Counted from the stretch's first letter, positions 7,775 through 17,601 are shown. The stretch: DNA of 64,000 nucleotides from Enterobacter sp. ENT03 (GCF_019218745.1 NZ_JAHUXA010000005.1:62001-126000), one strand, 5' to 3'. Translations and numbers: made by a program. Notes: generated by a model not told the origin, from the sequence alone.

Positions 7775-8527
7775 ATGGATACAATGAACTTTGAATACTG
7801 CCCTGACTTTCAGGCACTCAGCCAGGCCGCGAGCGATCATCTACTGAAAACCATCTCGCTTAACCCTCAGGCGGTTATTTGCCTGGCTACAGGAGGGACT
7901 CCGCAGCTAACTTATCCGTTATTCGTTGACGCAGTGAAAAAAAATAATCTTGATATTCGCGGCGTGACGTTCGTCAAACTTGATGAGTGGTTAGGAATAC
8001 CGCTTGAAAATGTGGGGACCTGCGAAAGCTTTCTACGAAAACACATTGTTGATCCACTTGGCATCGACGCTGAACATTTCATTTCTTTTCGCTCGCAGCA
8101 CGTTACCGCAGACGAGTGTAGCCGCGTCGCAACCCTTATTACGCAAAAAGGCGGTATTGATCTCTGCTTATTAGGTCTGGGAAAGAATGGTCATCTGGGA
8201 CTCAACGAGCCTGGGGAATGCCTGATGCCTTCGTGCCATATCACGGTACTGGATGAAAAAACCCGTCATCACGACATGCTTAAAAATGCCGCCGTCCCCG
8301 TCGAGCAGGGCATAACCCTGGGCCTTACTGATATTCTTTCCGCGAAAGAGGTGCTGCTTCTGGTCGCCGGAGAAGGTAAACAAAAGGCATTTGCTGAGTT
8401 ACAACAAAGAAGCGTGAGCTGTGCCCTTCCAGCTTCATTCCTCTGGTTGCATCCTCGTGTGCGATGCCTGTTTGACGGTTCAGAATTTCAAAGGGTCAGC
8501 GCACAAGCTTTAGCGTTCACCGACTGA
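7775..8527 (+). CDS. agaI: Putative galactosamine-6-phosphate deaminase/isomerase (AgaI)
   Basis: The 250-residue protein belongs to the NagB/6-phosphogluconolactonase family and is orthologous to E. coli AgaI by position and sequence. Motifs include ICLATGGTPQLTY, VKLDEWLG, LGLGKNGHLGLNEPGE and PASFLWLHP. It was named as a galactosamine-6-phosphate deaminase. E. coli genetics showed that AgaS, not AgaI, is required for growth on amino-galactose, so its true role is open. It closes the aga operon, after a 59 bp gap that contains a hairpin. Confidence 0.88.
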   Translation: MDTMNFEYCPDFQALSQAASDHLLKTISLNPQAVICLATGGTPQLTYPLFVDAVKKNNLDIRGVTFVKLDEWLGIPLENVGTCESFLRKHIVDPLGIDAEHFISFRSQHVTADECSRVATLITQKGGIDLCLLGLGKNGHLGLNEPGECLMPSCHITVLDEKTRHHDMLKNAAVPVEQGITLGLTDILSAKEVLLLVAGEGKQKAFAELQQRSVSCALPASFLWLHPRVRCLFDGSEFQRVSAQALAFTD

Positions 8528-8548
8528 AGATTTGAGTACGGAAATAAT

Positions 8549-8579
8549 GCCCGGCGGCGCAAGCTTGCCGGGCCTACGG
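8549..8579. repeat. REP palindrome
   Basis: GCCCGGCGGCGCAAGCTTGC with the closing GGGCCTACGG is a typical enterobacterial REP unit. It lies between convergent agaI and rsmI. The same unit recurs near 20653 and 20696. Confidence 0.8.
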
Positions 8580-8600
8580 GGGAGTTCTACCGCAAGCGAG

Positions 8601-9464
8601 TTACTCTCCCTGCTGCTCCAGAGCATATTTGTACAGCGCGTTTTTCTTCACGCCATGGATCTCGGCCGCCAGCGCTGCGGCTTTTTTCAGCGGCAATTCC
8701 GCCTGTAACAGCGCCAGCGTACGCAGGGCATCCGCAGGCAGTTCTTCTTCCTGCGCTTTATGCCCTTCGATGATCAGCACCATTTCGCCTTTGCGACGGT
8801 TTTCATCTTCTTTCACCCAGGCCAGAAGTTCGCCGATGGGCGCACCGTGGATCGACTCCCAGGTTTTGGTCAGTTCGCGCGCCAGCACCACATAGCGAGC
8901 CTCGCCCAGCACGGCGCAAATATCTTCCAGGCTGTCCAGCAGACGGTGAGTGGACTCGTAGAAAATCAGCGTGCGCGGTTCCGCTTCCAGCGCTTTCAGC
9001 GTGTCGCGGCGGCCTTTTGATTTAGCTGGCAGGAATCCTTCGTAGCAGAAACGATCGGATGGCAGCCCGGCGGCGCTTAATGCGGCGATGGCAGCACAGG
9101 GTCCCGGCAGCGGCACCACGCGGATCCCGGCCTCGCGGCAGGTGCGCACCAGATGGTAGCCAGGATCGTTAATCAGCGGCGTGCCCGCATCAGACACCAG
9201 CGCGATGTTCTGGCCTTCTTTGAGTTTTGCCACCAGCGTTTCCGCTTTTTGCTGCTCGTTATGATCGTGCAGGGCGAACAAACGCGCGCTAATAGCAAAA
9301 TGTTGCAGCAGTAATCCTGTGTGCCGCGTGTCTTCAGCCGCAATTAAATCAACGTTTTGCAACACGGTGAGAGCACGTTGTGTAATATCAGCCAAATTCC
9401 CGATAGGAGTGGGTACAATATAAAGCTGACCTTGAGAATTCTCAGCTGATTCGCGTTGTTTCAT
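8601..9464 (-). CDS. rsmI: 16S rRNA C1402 2'-O-ribose methyltransferase
   Basis: RsmI methylates the ribose of C1402 in 16S rRNA at the decoding centre, using S-adenosylmethionine. The 287-residue protein shows the tetrapyrrole-methylase fold motifs [42 protein letters not shown] and FYESTHR. It ends [12 protein letters not shown] as in E. coli. It is divergent from lpoA with a 62 bp shared promoter gap. Confidence 0.96.
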   Translation of the reverse strand: MKQRESAENSQGQLYIVPTPIGNLADITQRALTVLQNVDLIAAEDTRHTGLLLQHFAISARLFALHDHNEQQKAETLVAKLKEGQNIALVSDAGTPLINDPGYHLVRTCREAGIRVVPLPGPCAAIAALSAAGLPSDRFCYEGFLPAKSKGRRDTLKALEAEPRTLIFYESTHRLLDSLEDICAVLGEARYVVLARELTKTWESIHGAPIGELLAWVKEDENRRKGEMVLIIEGHKAQEEELPADALRTLALLQAELPLKKAAALAAEIHGVKKNALYKYALEQQGE

Positions 9465-9526
9465 TGTTTCGTCCGTAGTGCCGATTTAATATTGAGCATT
9501 GCCTAAAAAATATCACTGGATACAGA

Positions 9527-11623
9527 ATGGTACCGTCAACATTTCTTCGTTCAAAAGCCACGCGTTGTCTGCCTGTGGTGCTGGCCGCCCTGCTTTTTGC
9601 AGGCTGCGGAACGCAATCACCGGACCAGAGCAGTGCGCACATGCAGGGCGCAGAGCAGGCTGATTCGGGTTATTACCTGAACCAGATGCAGCAGAGCGCA
9701 GATGATAGCAAGACCAACTGGCAATTACTCGCCATTCGTGCACTGCTGAAAGAAGGCAAAACGCAGCAGGCCAGCGAACTGTTCGCTAAGCTGCCGCAGG
9801 AACTCAGCGACGCCCAGCGTCGTGAGCAGACGTTGCTGGCAGCAGAACTGAAAGTCGCACAGAAAGATTTCCAGGGCGCGCAGGCGATCCTCGGCAAACT
9901 GGATCCGTCGACGCTCGATAAAAATCAGCAAAGCCGCTTCTGGCAGGCGGGTATTACCACGCAACAGGGCCGCCCTTCCCTGACGTTACTGCGCGCGCTG
10001 ATTGCCCAGGAGCCACTACTGGCCGCGAAAGAAAAACAGGCCAATATCGATGCCACCTGGCAGGCGCTGTCGCAGATGACGCCGGAACAGGCGCAGGCGC
10101 TGGTGATCAACGCCGATGAAAATGTCCTGCAGGGCTGGCTGGATCTACAGCGCGTCTGGTTTGATAACCGTAACGATCCAAACATGCTGAAAGCCGGTAT
10201 TAGCGACTGGCAGGTACGTTATCCGCAAAACCCTGGCGCGAAGATGCTGCCGTCACAGCTGGTCAACGTGCAGAACTTTACCCCGGCGTCCACCCACAAA
10301 ATTGCGCTGCTGTTGCCGTTGAACGGTCAGGCCGCCGTGTTTGGTCGCACTATCCAGCAAGGTTTTGAAGCCGCGAAGAACGGCGTTGCTGCTGTATCGG
10401 GTCCGGCCGTGCCGTCGCAGGTTGCACAGGCGGCTACCACTGAAGAAGGCAGCGAGCCACAGGCGGATGTTGTCAGTCCGTCAGCGGCGCAGGTCGGCGA
10501 TCTTAACGCTGACGCTCAGCCGCAACCGGCAGCTCCCGCCGACGCACAACCGGCCGATACTGCCGCGGCAGAGCCATCCTCCGATGCGCCAGTCGCAACG
10601 GCGACGACGCCAGCCGCCGCACCGGCTGCGGTAAGCACTCCCGCCAACCCTGGCGCAGAGCTGAAAGTCTACGACACCACCACGCAGCCGCTGGATCAAA
10701 TCCTCACCCAGGTTCAGCAGGATGGTGCCAGCATTGTGGTAGGCCCGCTGCTGAAACCTAACGTCGAAGAGCTGATGAAGAGCAATACGGCGCTTAACGT
10801 GCTGGCCCTTAATCAGCCGGAAAAAGTCGAGAGCCGCGCCAATATCTGTTATTTCGCCCTGTCGCCGGAAGATGAAGCTCGCGATGCGGCGCACCATATC
10901 TGGGATCAGGGCCACCGCGCGCCGTTGTTGCTGGTGCCACGCAGCGCGCTGGGCGATCGCGTCACCAATGCTTTTGCCGAAGAGTGGCAAAAAATTGGCG
11001 GCGGTACGGTGCTGCAACAGAAATTCGGTTCTACCGCCGAGCTGAAAATGGGCATCAATAGCAATACCGGTATTGCGCTGACCGGCAGCCCGGTCACCGC
11101 CAGTCTGCCTGCGCAGCAGGGCGTCACCATTGGCGGTCTGACCATTCCGGCACCGCCGAGCGATGCCCAGATCAGCGGCGGCGGCAATGTTGATGCGGCG
11201 TATATTCTGGCGACGCCAGATGAAATTGCGCTGATCAAACCGATGATCGCCATGCGTAATGGCAGCCAGTCGCGCGCGACGCTGTACGCCAGTTCACGCA
11301 GTGCGAAAGGCATCGCCGGCCCTGATTTCCGTCTGGAGATGGAAGGCCTGCAGTACAGCGAGATCCCGATGCTGGCGGGCAGTAATCCGGCGCTGATGCA
11401 GCAGGCGCTGCGCAGCGTGAATAACGATTATTCGCTGGCGCGTCTGTACGCCATGGGCGTGGATGCCTGGACGCTGGCGAATCACTTCTCGCAAATGCGC
11501 CAGGTTCCGGGCTTTGAGATTAACGGCAACACCGGCGATCTCTCTGCCACACAGGATTGTGTGATTAACAGGAAGTTATCATGGCTCAAATTCCAGCAGG
11601 GGCAGATCGTCCCGGCCAGTTAA
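9527..11623 (+). CDS. lpoA: Outer-membrane lipoprotein activator of PBP1A
   Basis: LpoA is anchored in the outer membrane and reaches through the peptidoglycan to stimulate the synthase PBP1A. The 698-residue precursor has a lipobox FAGC with Cys27 as the lipidated residue. An N-terminal TPR-like helical domain spans about residues 28-255. The C-terminal domain has the periplasmic-binding-protein fold, starting near [19 protein letters not shown]. Between them, at about residues 288-376, lies a linker rich in Ala, Pro, Gln and Asp. It is longer than in E. coli LpoA (678 residues). The last 43 bases overlap yraN. Confidence 0.95.
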   Translation: MVPSTFLRSKATRCLPVVLAALLFAGCGTQSPDQSSAHMQGAEQADSGYYLNQMQQSADDSKTNWQLLAIRALLKEGKTQQASELFAKLPQELSDAQRREQTLLAAELKVAQKDFQGAQAILGKLDPSTLDKNQQSRFWQAGITTQQGRPSLTLLRALIAQEPLLAAKEKQANIDATWQALSQMTPEQAQALVINADENVLQGWLDLQRVWFDNRNDPNMLKAGISDWQVRYPQNPGAKMLPSQLVNVQNFTPASTHKIALLLPLNGQAAVFGRTIQQGFEAAKNGVAAVSGPAVPSQVAQAATTEEGSEPQADVVSPSAAQVGDLNADAQPQPAAPADAQPADTAAAEPSSDAPVATATTPAAAPAAVSTPANPGAELKVYDTTTQPLDQILTQVQQDGASIVVGPLLKPNVEELMKSNTALNVLALNQPEKVESRANICYFALSPEDEARDAAHHIWDQGHRAPLLLVPRSALGDRVTNAFAEEWQKIGGGTVLQQKFGSTAELKMGINSNTGIALTGSPVTASLPAQQGVTIGGLTIPAPPSDAQISGGGNVDAAYILATPDEIALIKPMIAMRNGSQSRATLYASSRSAKGIAGPDFRLEMEGLQYSEIPMLAGSNPALMQQALRSVNNDYSLARLYAMGVDAWTLANHFSQMRQVPGFEINGNTGDLSATQDCVINRKLSWLKFQQGQIVPAS

Positions 11624-11976
11624 CGCGTAAACAGACCGGCGAGGCGTGGGAGGTTCGCGCGCGTCGCTGGCTGGAAAGCAAAGGACTGCGTTTTATCGCC
11701 GCCAACGTGCATGCGCGTGGCGGCGAAATTGATCTGATAATGAAACACGGTCCGACGACGGTCTTCATTGAAGTTCGCTACCGCAAAACGGCGACATTTG
11801 GCGGCGCTGCGGCCAGCGTCACCCGGCAAAAACAGTTGAGATTGCTGCAAACCGCGCGTTTGTGGCTTGCCCGGCACAATGGGAGTTTTGATACTGTGGA
11901 TTGCCGGTTCGATGTGATAGCCTTCACCGGAAATGATGTTGAGTGGATACAAGACGCCTTTAACGACCACTCATAA
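11581..11976 (+). CDS. yraN: UPF0102 family protein, predicted endonuclease fold
   Basis: The 131-residue protein of the UPF0102 family has a predicted restriction-endonuclease-like fold. The core motif GGEIDLIM followed by VFIEVRYR gives the D-ExR/K arrangement of that fold. The biochemical role is not established. The ATG lies inside the end of lpoA, preceded by AGGAAG, so the two genes are likely co-translated. diaA follows 23 bp downstream. Confidence 0.92.
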   Translation: MAQIPAGADRPGQLTRKQTGEAWEVRARRWLESKGLRFIAANVHARGGEIDLIMKHGPTTVFIEVRYRKTATFGGAAASVTRQKQLRLLQTARLWLARHNGSFDTVDCRFDVIAFTGNDVEWIQDAFNDHS

Positions 11977-11999
11977 TTGCTTAAATTATAGGGATTATC

Positions 12000-12590
12000 G
12001 TGCTCGAGAGAATTAAAGTCTGCTTTACGGAAAGCATTCAAACCCAGATTGCGGCGGCGGAAGCGTTGCCGGATGCGATTTCCCGTGCGGCCATGACGCT
12101 GGTTCAGTCCCTGCTCAACGGCAACAAAATCCTCTGTTGTGGTAATGGCACCTCAGCCGCCAATGCACAGCATTTTGCTGCCAGCATGATCAATCGTTAC
12201 GAAACAGACCGCCCCAGTTTACCCGCCATTGCACTTAATACCGATAATGTGGTCTTAACTGCGATTGCCAACGATCGCCGTCAGGAAGAGATCTATGCCA
12301 AACAGGTGCGGGCATTAGGCCATGCGGGCGATGTCCTGCTCGCCATCTCTACGCGCGGTAACAGCCGGGACATCGTCAAAGCGGTGGAAGCGGCGGTGAC
12401 GCGCGATATGACGATCGTTGCGCTGACAGGTTACGACGGCGGCGAACTGGCCGGGCTTCTGGGACCTCAGGATGTTGAAATTCGCATACCGTCGCATCGA
12501 AGTGCACGTATTCATGAAATGCATATGTTGACGGTGAACTGCCTGTGCGATCTGATCGATAACACGCTTTTTCCTCACCAGGATGATTAA
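12000..12590 (+). CDS. diaA: DnaA initiator-associating protein
   Basis: DiaA is a tetrameric SIS-domain protein that binds DnaA and promotes its assembly on oriC, keeping initiation synchronous. The 196-residue sequence shows the SIS fold with [14 protein letters not shown] and [13 protein letters not shown], and ends LFPHQDD as in E. coli. The start codon is GTG at 12000, as I recall for the E. coli gene. It sits between yraN and dolP, spaced 23 and 9 bp, and so belongs to the lpoA operon. Confidence 0.95.
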   Translation: MLERIKVCFTESIQTQIAAAEALPDAISRAAMTLVQSLLNGNKILCCGNGTSAANAQHFAASMINRYETDRPSLPAIALNTDNVVLTAIANDRRQEEIYAKQVRALGHAGDVLLAISTRGNSRDIVKAVEAAVTRDMTIVALTGYDGGELAGLLGPQDVEIRIPSHRSARIHEMHMLTVNCLCDLIDNTLFPHQDD

Positions 12591-12599
12591 GGAGTACAC

Positions 12600-13175
12600 A
12601 TGAAGGCATTTTCGCCCCTCGCAGTCCTTATTTCCGCATTATTGCTTCAGGGATGTGTTGCTGCTGCGGTCGTCGGGACGGCAGCGGTGGGCACGAAAGC
12701 GGCAACGGATCCGCGTACCGTGGGTACGCAAGTGGATGACGGTACGCTGGAAGTGCGCGTCAACAGTGCGCTGTCGAAAGATGAGCAAATCAAGAAAAAC
12801 ACCCGTATCAACGTGACCGCTTATCAGGGCAAAGTCCTGCTGGTGGGACAGTCTCCGGACAGTTCGCTCTCCGCGCGCGCCAAACAGATCGCCATGGGCG
12901 TGGAAGGCACCACCGAAGTGTATAACGAGATCCGTCAGGGTCAGCCGATTGGGCTGGGCACGGCGTCATCGGATACCTGGATCACCACCAAAGTTCGTTC
13001 GCAGCTGTTAGGCAGCGATCAGGTGAAATCGTCGAACGTGAAGGTCACCACCGAGAACGGCGAAGTGTTCCTGCTGGGTATGGTGACAGAGCGTGAAGCG
13101 CAGGCGGCGGCAGATATTGCCAGCCGGGTAAGCGGCGTGAAGCACGTGACAACGGCTTTTACCTTTATTAAATAA
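12600..13175 (+). CDS. dolP: Dual-BON-domain outer-membrane lipoprotein
   Basis: DolP (formerly YraP) is an outer-membrane lipoprotein that localises to the division site and maintains envelope integrity. The 191-residue precursor has a lipobox LLLQGC with Cys19. Two BON domains follow, at about residues 45-115 (starting DGTLEVRVNSAL) and 120-190 (DTWITTKVRSQLL to TTAFTFIK). It lies nine bases after diaA. In E. coli dolP is under sigma-E control. I did not identify a sigma-E promoter here. Confidence 0.95.
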   Translation: MKAFSPLAVLISALLLQGCVAAAVVGTAAVGTKAATDPRTVGTQVDDGTLEVRVNSALSKDEQIKKNTRINVTAYQGKVLLVGQSPDSSLSARAKQIAMGVEGTTEVYNEIRQGQPIGLGTASSDTWITTKVRSQLLGSDQVKSSNVKVTTENGEVFLLGMVTEREAQAAADIASRVSGVKHVTTAFTFIK

Positions 13176-13189
13176 TCCCCTCACATTAC

Positions 13190-13209
13190 CCCTCTCCCGC
13201 GGGAGAGGG
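13190..13209. repeat. Palindrome between convergent dolP and yraQ
   Basis: CCCTCTCCCGCGGGAGAGGG is a perfect 20-base palindrome, preceded by tcccctcac. A related sequence with the same tcccctcac and ctctcccgcggg parts occurs at 62452 between convergent npr and mtgA. It is probably a dispersed repeat that acts as a bidirectional stop. Confidence 0.65.
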
Positions 13210-13218
13210 TGTCAACTC

Positions 13219-14256
13219 TCACAGCAGCGCCAGCGCGCCGACAATCATCCCGCACAATACCACCAGCGCACCGGTCAGCCACAGGGCTTTCGCCGGGAAC
13301 GACTTACGCAGCATAATCAGCGACGGCAGGCTGACCGCCGGCAAGGTGATGAGCAGCGCCAGCGCGGGCGCGGTGCCCATGCCTGCCAGCATCATAGTCT
13401 GCACGATCGGGATTTCTGCAGCGGTTGGGATCACGAACAGGCAGCCGACTACGGCCATCGCGATGATCCACAGCAGGGAATTATTGATCGCGCCATCCGC
13501 ATGAGGGAACAGCCAGACGCGCGCGGCACCCAGCACCAGCACGGCGAGGATATACACCGGAATGGTGCTCCAGAACAGCGACCACAGCGCTTTACCCCAG
13601 CGCGCCATAAAACCGCCCTGCGTCTGCGGGATCGTCACGTCCACCGGCCCGGCGGGCTGGGGGCTGTCTTTAACCAGATGCTGCACCAGCGCAGCCACGC
13701 CAATTACCGTAACCAGCCCGGCCACCAGACGGATCAGCGCAAAGTGCCAGCCGAGCACAAAGCCCATAAAGACCAGCGTCGCGGGATTGAGTAATGGGTT
13801 ACCCATCCAGAATGCCAGTGCGCCGCCCATGGAGACCTGCTGACGACGCATACCCGCCGTCACTGGCGCTGCGCAGCAGGAGCACATCATTCCCGGCAGG
13901 GAAAACAACGTGCCGAGCAGCGTACCGCGAAAACGCGGCTGCCCGAGGGTGCGCAGCAGCCAGTCACGCGGGATCAGCACCTGGATCAGTGAGCCGAGCA
14001 GCACGCCAAGAACGGCGGCTTTCCAGACGGCGAGGAAATAGACCATCGCGTAATCCAGCGCCGCCTGGAACGGGCTGCTGGCGGCCTGACCGAGAATAGA
14101 TTTACCGATGCTGTGCGTTTCGGCGGCGGTGAAGGCTTTACCGTAATACGGCTGCCATTTCACATACCAGAGCCCGACAATAACGACGAGAAAAAAGAGT
14201 GCGGGTTTCCACCACTGAATGGGGGAAACCGCCTGAGATGAAGACTGACCAGTCAT
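13219..14256 (-). CDS. yraQ: Predicted permease, UPF0718 family
   Basis: This 345-residue multi-pass inner-membrane protein is orthologous to E. coli YraQ. About eight hydrophobic segments are visible. The cysteine-rich motif GMMCSCCAAP sits at the centre, with GGALAFWMGNPLLNPATLVF after it. The second half carries FVIPTAAEIPIVQ. Permeases of this family are linked by context elsewhere to metal or arsenic handling. The substrate of YraQ is unknown. The ATG at 14256 is chosen because GGA lies ahead of it and the protein starts MTGQSSSQ as in E. coli. A TTG at 14274 is the alternative. Confidence 0.88.
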   Translation of the reverse strand: MTGQSSSQAVSPIQWWKPALFFLVVIVGLWYVKWQPYYGKAFTAAETHSIGKSILGQAASSPFQAALDYAMVYFLAVWKAAVLGVLLGSLIQVLIPRDWLLRTLGQPRFRGTLLGTLFSLPGMMCSCCAAPVTAGMRRQQVSMGGALAFWMGNPLLNPATLVFMGFVLGWHFALIRLVAGLVTVIGVAALVQHLVKDSPQPAGPVDVTIPQTQGGFMARWGKALWSLFWSTIPVYILAVLVLGAARVWLFPHADGAINNSLLWIIAMAVVGCLFVIPTAAEIPIVQTMMLAGMGTAPALALLITLPAVSLPSLIMLRKSFPAKALWLTGALVVLCGMIVGALALL

Positions 14257-14332
14257 AGCATTTTCCAGGAACAATGAAGTGTGTTTTATTGAGCCGGAAA
14301 ATACTACGCCTGCATGCCGCGTTTGGGAACGA

Positions 14333-14980
14333 TTAATCCTGCGCGCGGCGGGCTATTTCCCGTAGCTGCGCGGAATCCAGTACCGTTACGCCTTCCTGAC
14401 CAGGAGAAAGCGCGGTGATCAGCATCGCTTTCGCCACATCACGCGCCTCGATGGATTTCCAGTTCCCCGGCAACAGACGGAATAACGGTGCCATCAGCGA
14501 CTCATTAAAGCGCTTTTTACTGCGATCGCCGAGCAGCATCGACGGGCGAGCCAGCGTCAGATACGGCCAGTGCTGCGCTTTCAGCGCCTCTTCCATTTCG
14601 CCTTTAACACGATTATAGAAAAACGGCGAATGAGGATTAGCGCCGGTCGCGCTCACCACCAGCATATGTTTTGCCCCCAGCCGCTGACCGGTAATCGCCG
14701 TATCCACCACCAGCGTATAATCTGCGTGAATGAATGCTTCTTTGCTCCCCGCTTCCCGGCGCGTGGTGCCCAGGCAGCAAAACACAATATCCAGCGGATC
14801 TTTTACCTGCGCCAGCGCGTCACTGAGCTGCGGATCATAGGGGTTAAATACACCGTCAGCATCCGCTAACGGGCGGCGAGTGGGCGCAGTGATGGCGGTG
14901 ATTTCCGGTGTCTGCCGAAGCATTCGCAGCAGATGTCCCCCTACCAGACCGGTCGCGCCGGTGATCAATACCTGAGTCAT
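14333..14980 (-). CDS. yraR: NAD(P)-binding Rossmann-fold protein
   Basis: The 215-residue atypical short-chain dehydrogenase/reductase is related to the HTATIP2 family. The nucleotide-binding motif [13 protein letters not shown] is at the N-terminus. [13 protein letters not shown] and [21 protein letters not shown] follow, the latter carrying a Y-x(3)-K pair. It corresponds to E. coli YraR by position. The substrate is unknown. Confidence 0.88.
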   Translation of the reverse strand: MTQVLITGATGLVGGHLLRMLRQTPEITAITAPTRRPLADADGVFNPYDPQLSDALAQVKDPLDIVFCCLGTTRREAGSKEAFIHADYTLVVDTAITGQRLGAKHMLVVSATGANPHSPFFYNRVKGEMEEALKAQHWPYLTLARPSMLLGDRSKKRFNESLMAPLFRLLPGNWKSIEARDVAKAMLITALSPGQEGVTVLDSAQLREIARRAQD

Positions 14981-15109
14981 CTCATCCCCTTTTGCAGATT
15001 AGTCCGGCTTGCAATGTCGCGTCACTGGACCAGGCTTAATAGCACTGTTCGTCATTATTAACGATTTATGGCGAAATCACCTGTCTGAACCCAAAACAGC
15101 GGAGGAAAT

Positions 15110-15628
15110 ATGGGCAAGAAGATTGCAGTCTTGATAACCGACGAGTTTGAAGATTCAGAGTTTACCTCACCCGCCGAGGCGTTTCGTAAAGCTGGCCATG
15201 ACGTGGTCACCATTGAGATGGAAGCCGGGAAGACGGTCAAAGGTAAGAAAGGGGAAGCCAGTATCACCATTGATAAAGCTATCGATGAGGTGAAACCTGA
15301 CGAATTTGATGCGCTGCTGCTGCCGGGCGGTCACTCGCCGGATACGCTGCGCGGCGACGATCGCTTTGTTACCTTTACCCGTGACTTTGTGAATTCCGGC
15401 AAGCCGGTGTTTGCCATCTGCCACGGTCCACAACTGCTGATCAGTGCCGAAGTGGTGCGGGGGCGTAAGCTCACCACGGTCAAACCCATTGTTATCGACC
15501 TGAAAAACGCGGGTGCTGAGTTCTATGACCAGGAAGTGGTCATCGACAACAATCAGATCGTCACCAGCCGGACGCCGGACGATCTTCCCGCGTTTAACCG
15601 CGAAGCCCTGCGCTTACTCGGTGCCTGA
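15110..15628 (+). CDS. yhbO: DJ-1/PfpI family stress protein
   Basis: The 172-residue DJ-1/PfpI superfamily protein is orthologous to E. coli YhbO, reported as a protein/nucleotide deglycase acting on glyoxal adducts and needed for stress survival. The nucleophile elbow is [10 protein letters not shown] with the reactive cysteine. The supporting glutamate is in [11 protein letters not shown], and the LLPGGHSPD loop is present. GGAGG lies upstream of the ATG. The last 15 bases overlap the end of convergent yhbP. Confidence 0.94.
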   Translation: MGKKIAVLITDEFEDSEFTSPAEAFRKAGHDVVTIEMEAGKTVKGKKGEASITIDKAIDEVKPDEFDALLLPGGHSPDTLRGDDRFVTFTRDFVNSGKPVFAICHGPQLLISAEVVRGRKLTTVKPIVIDLKNAGAEFYDQEVVIDNNQIVTSRTPDDLPAFNREALRLLGA

Positions 15629-16051
15629 GTCGCGGATCCAGTGAAGTTTTTTCCCGAAGCCCAGCGTGTTATCGGTAAATTTTATCTCGTCGAGGATGAT
15701 TTCCCAGACGGGAGCCGATAGCGCTCTGGCAACCGGAAAGCGGCGCGTATACTGCCCTCGCGGTACGCCGCTTTCTTCCTCATTCAGACGACGGATCTCC
15801 CCTTTAAACTGCACGCCTCGGATCAGCGCCACGGTTTTTGGCTGCCCGTTAACGGTGCCCGCCACCGGCGCGTTTTGCCCGGTCATTTGCGCATGTCGGG
15901 TATGGTCTTCACTCAGCACATAGAACGCCACTTTTACCGGATCGTAGAGATAAAAAGCGTTAGCGCACCACAATTCCCCATCGCGGGTGACACACCATGT
16001 CAGAACGTGTTGTCTGGACAGCCAGCGATTAATGGCGGCGAGTGATTCCAT
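15614..16051 (-). CDS. yhbP: UPF0306 family protein, FMN-binding split-barrel type
   Basis: The 145-residue protein resembles pyridoxamine-phosphate-oxidase-like split barrels and is orthologous to E. coli Yhb[21 protein letters not shown] and the [14 protein letters not shown] stretch are typical. No activity is established. It converges on yhbO with a 15-base overlap. It is divergent from yhbQ with 53 bp between starts. Confidence 0.9.
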   Translation of the reverse strand: MESLAAINRWLSRQHVLTWCVTRDGELWCANAFYLYDPVKVAFYVLSEDHTRHAQMTGQNAPVAGTVNGQPKTVALIRGVQFKGEIRRLNEEESGVPRGQYTRRFPVARALSAPVWEIILDEIKFTDNTLGFGKKLHWIRDSGTE

Positions 16052-16104
16052 CGGACTTCTTCCTCATGCTATGGTGCGCTCATCTTAATATAGTGAACGC
16101 TGTA

Positions 16105-16407
16105 ATGACGCTCTGGTCTGTTTATCTCATTCGCACCGCTGATAATTCGCTCTACACCGGGATTACCACCGACGTGTCCCGCCGTTTTAGCCAGCACCAG
16201 TCGGGTAAAGGCGCGAAGGCGCTGCGGGGCAAAGGCGAACTGCGGCTGGCGTTTACCGAACCGGTTGGTGAGCGCTCGCTTGCGCTGAGAATCGAATACC
16301 GGATCAAGCAACTGACGAAGCGCCAGAAAGAGCGCCTCGTCAACGGAGAGGATTCGTTTGCAGCGCTGTTAGAGAGTCTGCAAACGCCGGTGCTTAAAAG
16401 CGATTGA
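16105..16407 (+). CDS. yhbQ: GIY-YIG nuclease superfamily protein
   Basis: The 100-residue single-domain GIY-YIG protein matches E. coli YhbQ, described as a DNA nuclease. The motif is split as [16 protein letters not shown], with the conserved R of [18 protein letters not shown] and a glutamate in [13 protein letters not shown]. The ATG at 16105 gives the same 100-residue length as the E. coli protein. The frame stays open further upstream without a good ribosome site. The end overlaps convergent yhbS by 14 bases. Confidence 0.9.
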   Translation: MTLWSVYLIRTADNSLYTGITTDVSRRFSQHQSGKGAKALRGKGELRLAFTEPVGERSLALRIEYRIKQLTKRQKERLVNGEDSFAALLESLQTPVLKSD

Positions 16408-16897
16408 AATGATCGTGATACTCCACCCGCCCAGTGACGCCGTTAAAGGCGTCGTCTGCCAGGCGATGGACATGGAAGGCGGTTTCCGTTCCCGGCCAGC
16501 GGCAGTGCAGATCGTAATGGGCCGCCCGCTCAAAACCGAGTCGGTCATAGAATGCCGGATCGCCTAACGCCACCACGGCGGCATAGCCAAACTCATTGAG
16601 CGAATCCAGCCCTTCATACACCAGTTGTCGCGCGAGGCCCTGCCCACGGTAGTTTTCGTCAATGGCCAGCGGCGCAAGCGCCACCCACTGTAAATCCTCA
16701 CCATGAACGGAGACCGGGCTGAAGGCCACATAGCCCACGACTTGCCCTTCGTCGTCCGTTGCCACCAGACCGAGCGTGATTAAACCATCTTCACGCAGAT
16801 CCTGTACCAGACCCGCTTCGCCATCGCCCGGATAAGCGCGACGGAGTAATGCGTCAATGCCTGGCGCATCAATGGGGATTTCGACTCTAATCAGCAT
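16394..16897 (-). CDS. yhbS: GNAT family N-acetyltransferase
   Basis: The 167-residue GNAT-fold acetyltransferase is orthologous to E. coli YhbS. The acetyl-CoA motif A is visible as [17 protein letters not shown], followed by [14 protein letters not shown]. The acceptor substrate is not known with confidence. Its start overlaps the end of ubiT by seven bases, so it is probably translated from the ubiT message. Confidence 0.9.
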   Translation of the reverse strand: MLIRVEIPIDAPGIDALLRRAYPGDGEAGLVQDLREDGLITLGLVATDDEGQVVGYVAFSPVSVHGEDLQWVALAPLAIDENYRGQGLARQLVYEGLDSLNEFGYAAVVALGDPAFYDRLGFERAAHYDLHCRWPGTETAFHVHRLADDAFNGVTGRVEYHDHFNRF

Positions 16898-17415
16898 GGC
16901 TCACCTACAGAAAGAGGTTTAGTTTCAGGGGGCGTTTTCAGGCCCGCCTCAACAAATTCAGCCAGTTGCATGAGCATGATGCGCAATGGTTTCGGCATCT
17001 GCTCAGGTTCAATGGCATCCATCAGATTTTTCACGTACAGACCCAGTTCCGTATCACCTTCGATCATCAGACGGCGCTGGAAAAACAACGTATCCGGATC
17101 CTGTTTACGGGCGGCGATCATCAGCAGATCGCTGGCATTCGCGCTAAAACTGACATCAGCGTTGGCAGACTGGCGCACGATTAACTGGCCGTTCTCAACG
17201 GAGGTGAACCACTGAAGGCCAATATCCCGCACGTCGATACTTAACCAGCGTCCTTCGAGAAACTCAAGTTCGCCGTCCGCCAGCGCCTGCTGAAACTGCC
17301 AGCGCAAAACCTGTTCCAGTACCTGGCGTTTAAGGGCGAAAGGCGCGAGCTTCACAGGCACGCTGAGTAAAGACGGACCCGCGAGAACGAGACGTGAGCG
17401 CAGTTTATCCAACAC
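16891..17415 (-). CDS. ubiT: Anaerobic ubiquinone biosynthesis accessory factor UbiT
   Basis: UbiT is an SCP2-domain lipid-binding protein that acts with UbiU and UbiV in oxygen-independent ubiquinone synthesis. The 174-residue sequence shows the SCP2 core ELEFLEGRWLSIDV and DVSFSANASDLLMIAARKQDP. I prefer GTG at 17415. It gives the same 174-residue length as E. coli UbiT and lies eight bases after GGGAG, whereas the ATG at 17421 is only two bases from GGGAG. It is divergent from ubiU across about 240 bp, placing the three anaerobic genes around one control region. Confidence 0.9.
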   Translation of the reverse strand: MLDKLRSRLVLAGPSLLSVPVKLAPFALKRQVLEQVLRWQFQQALADGELEFLEGRWLSIDVRDIGLQWFTSVENGQLIVRQSANADVSFSANASDLLMIAARKQDPDTLFFQRRLMIEGDTELGLYVKNLMDAIEPEQMPKPLRIMLMQLAEFVEAGLKTPPETKPLSVGEPC

Positions 17416-17601
17416 AAGCATTACTCCCTGAAATGATTAGTCCGCCTATTCTGCCACATCATACAAATCACATAGCGGCGCAAATCAACAATTACGAAGA
17501 AGAAATACGCCATTATTGGTGCCATCAATACGCGATTAACTGCCTCAAATCAAAAATTGTCGCCGAAGGGTTAACTAAAATCCCAGCTCGTTAACAATTT
17601 T

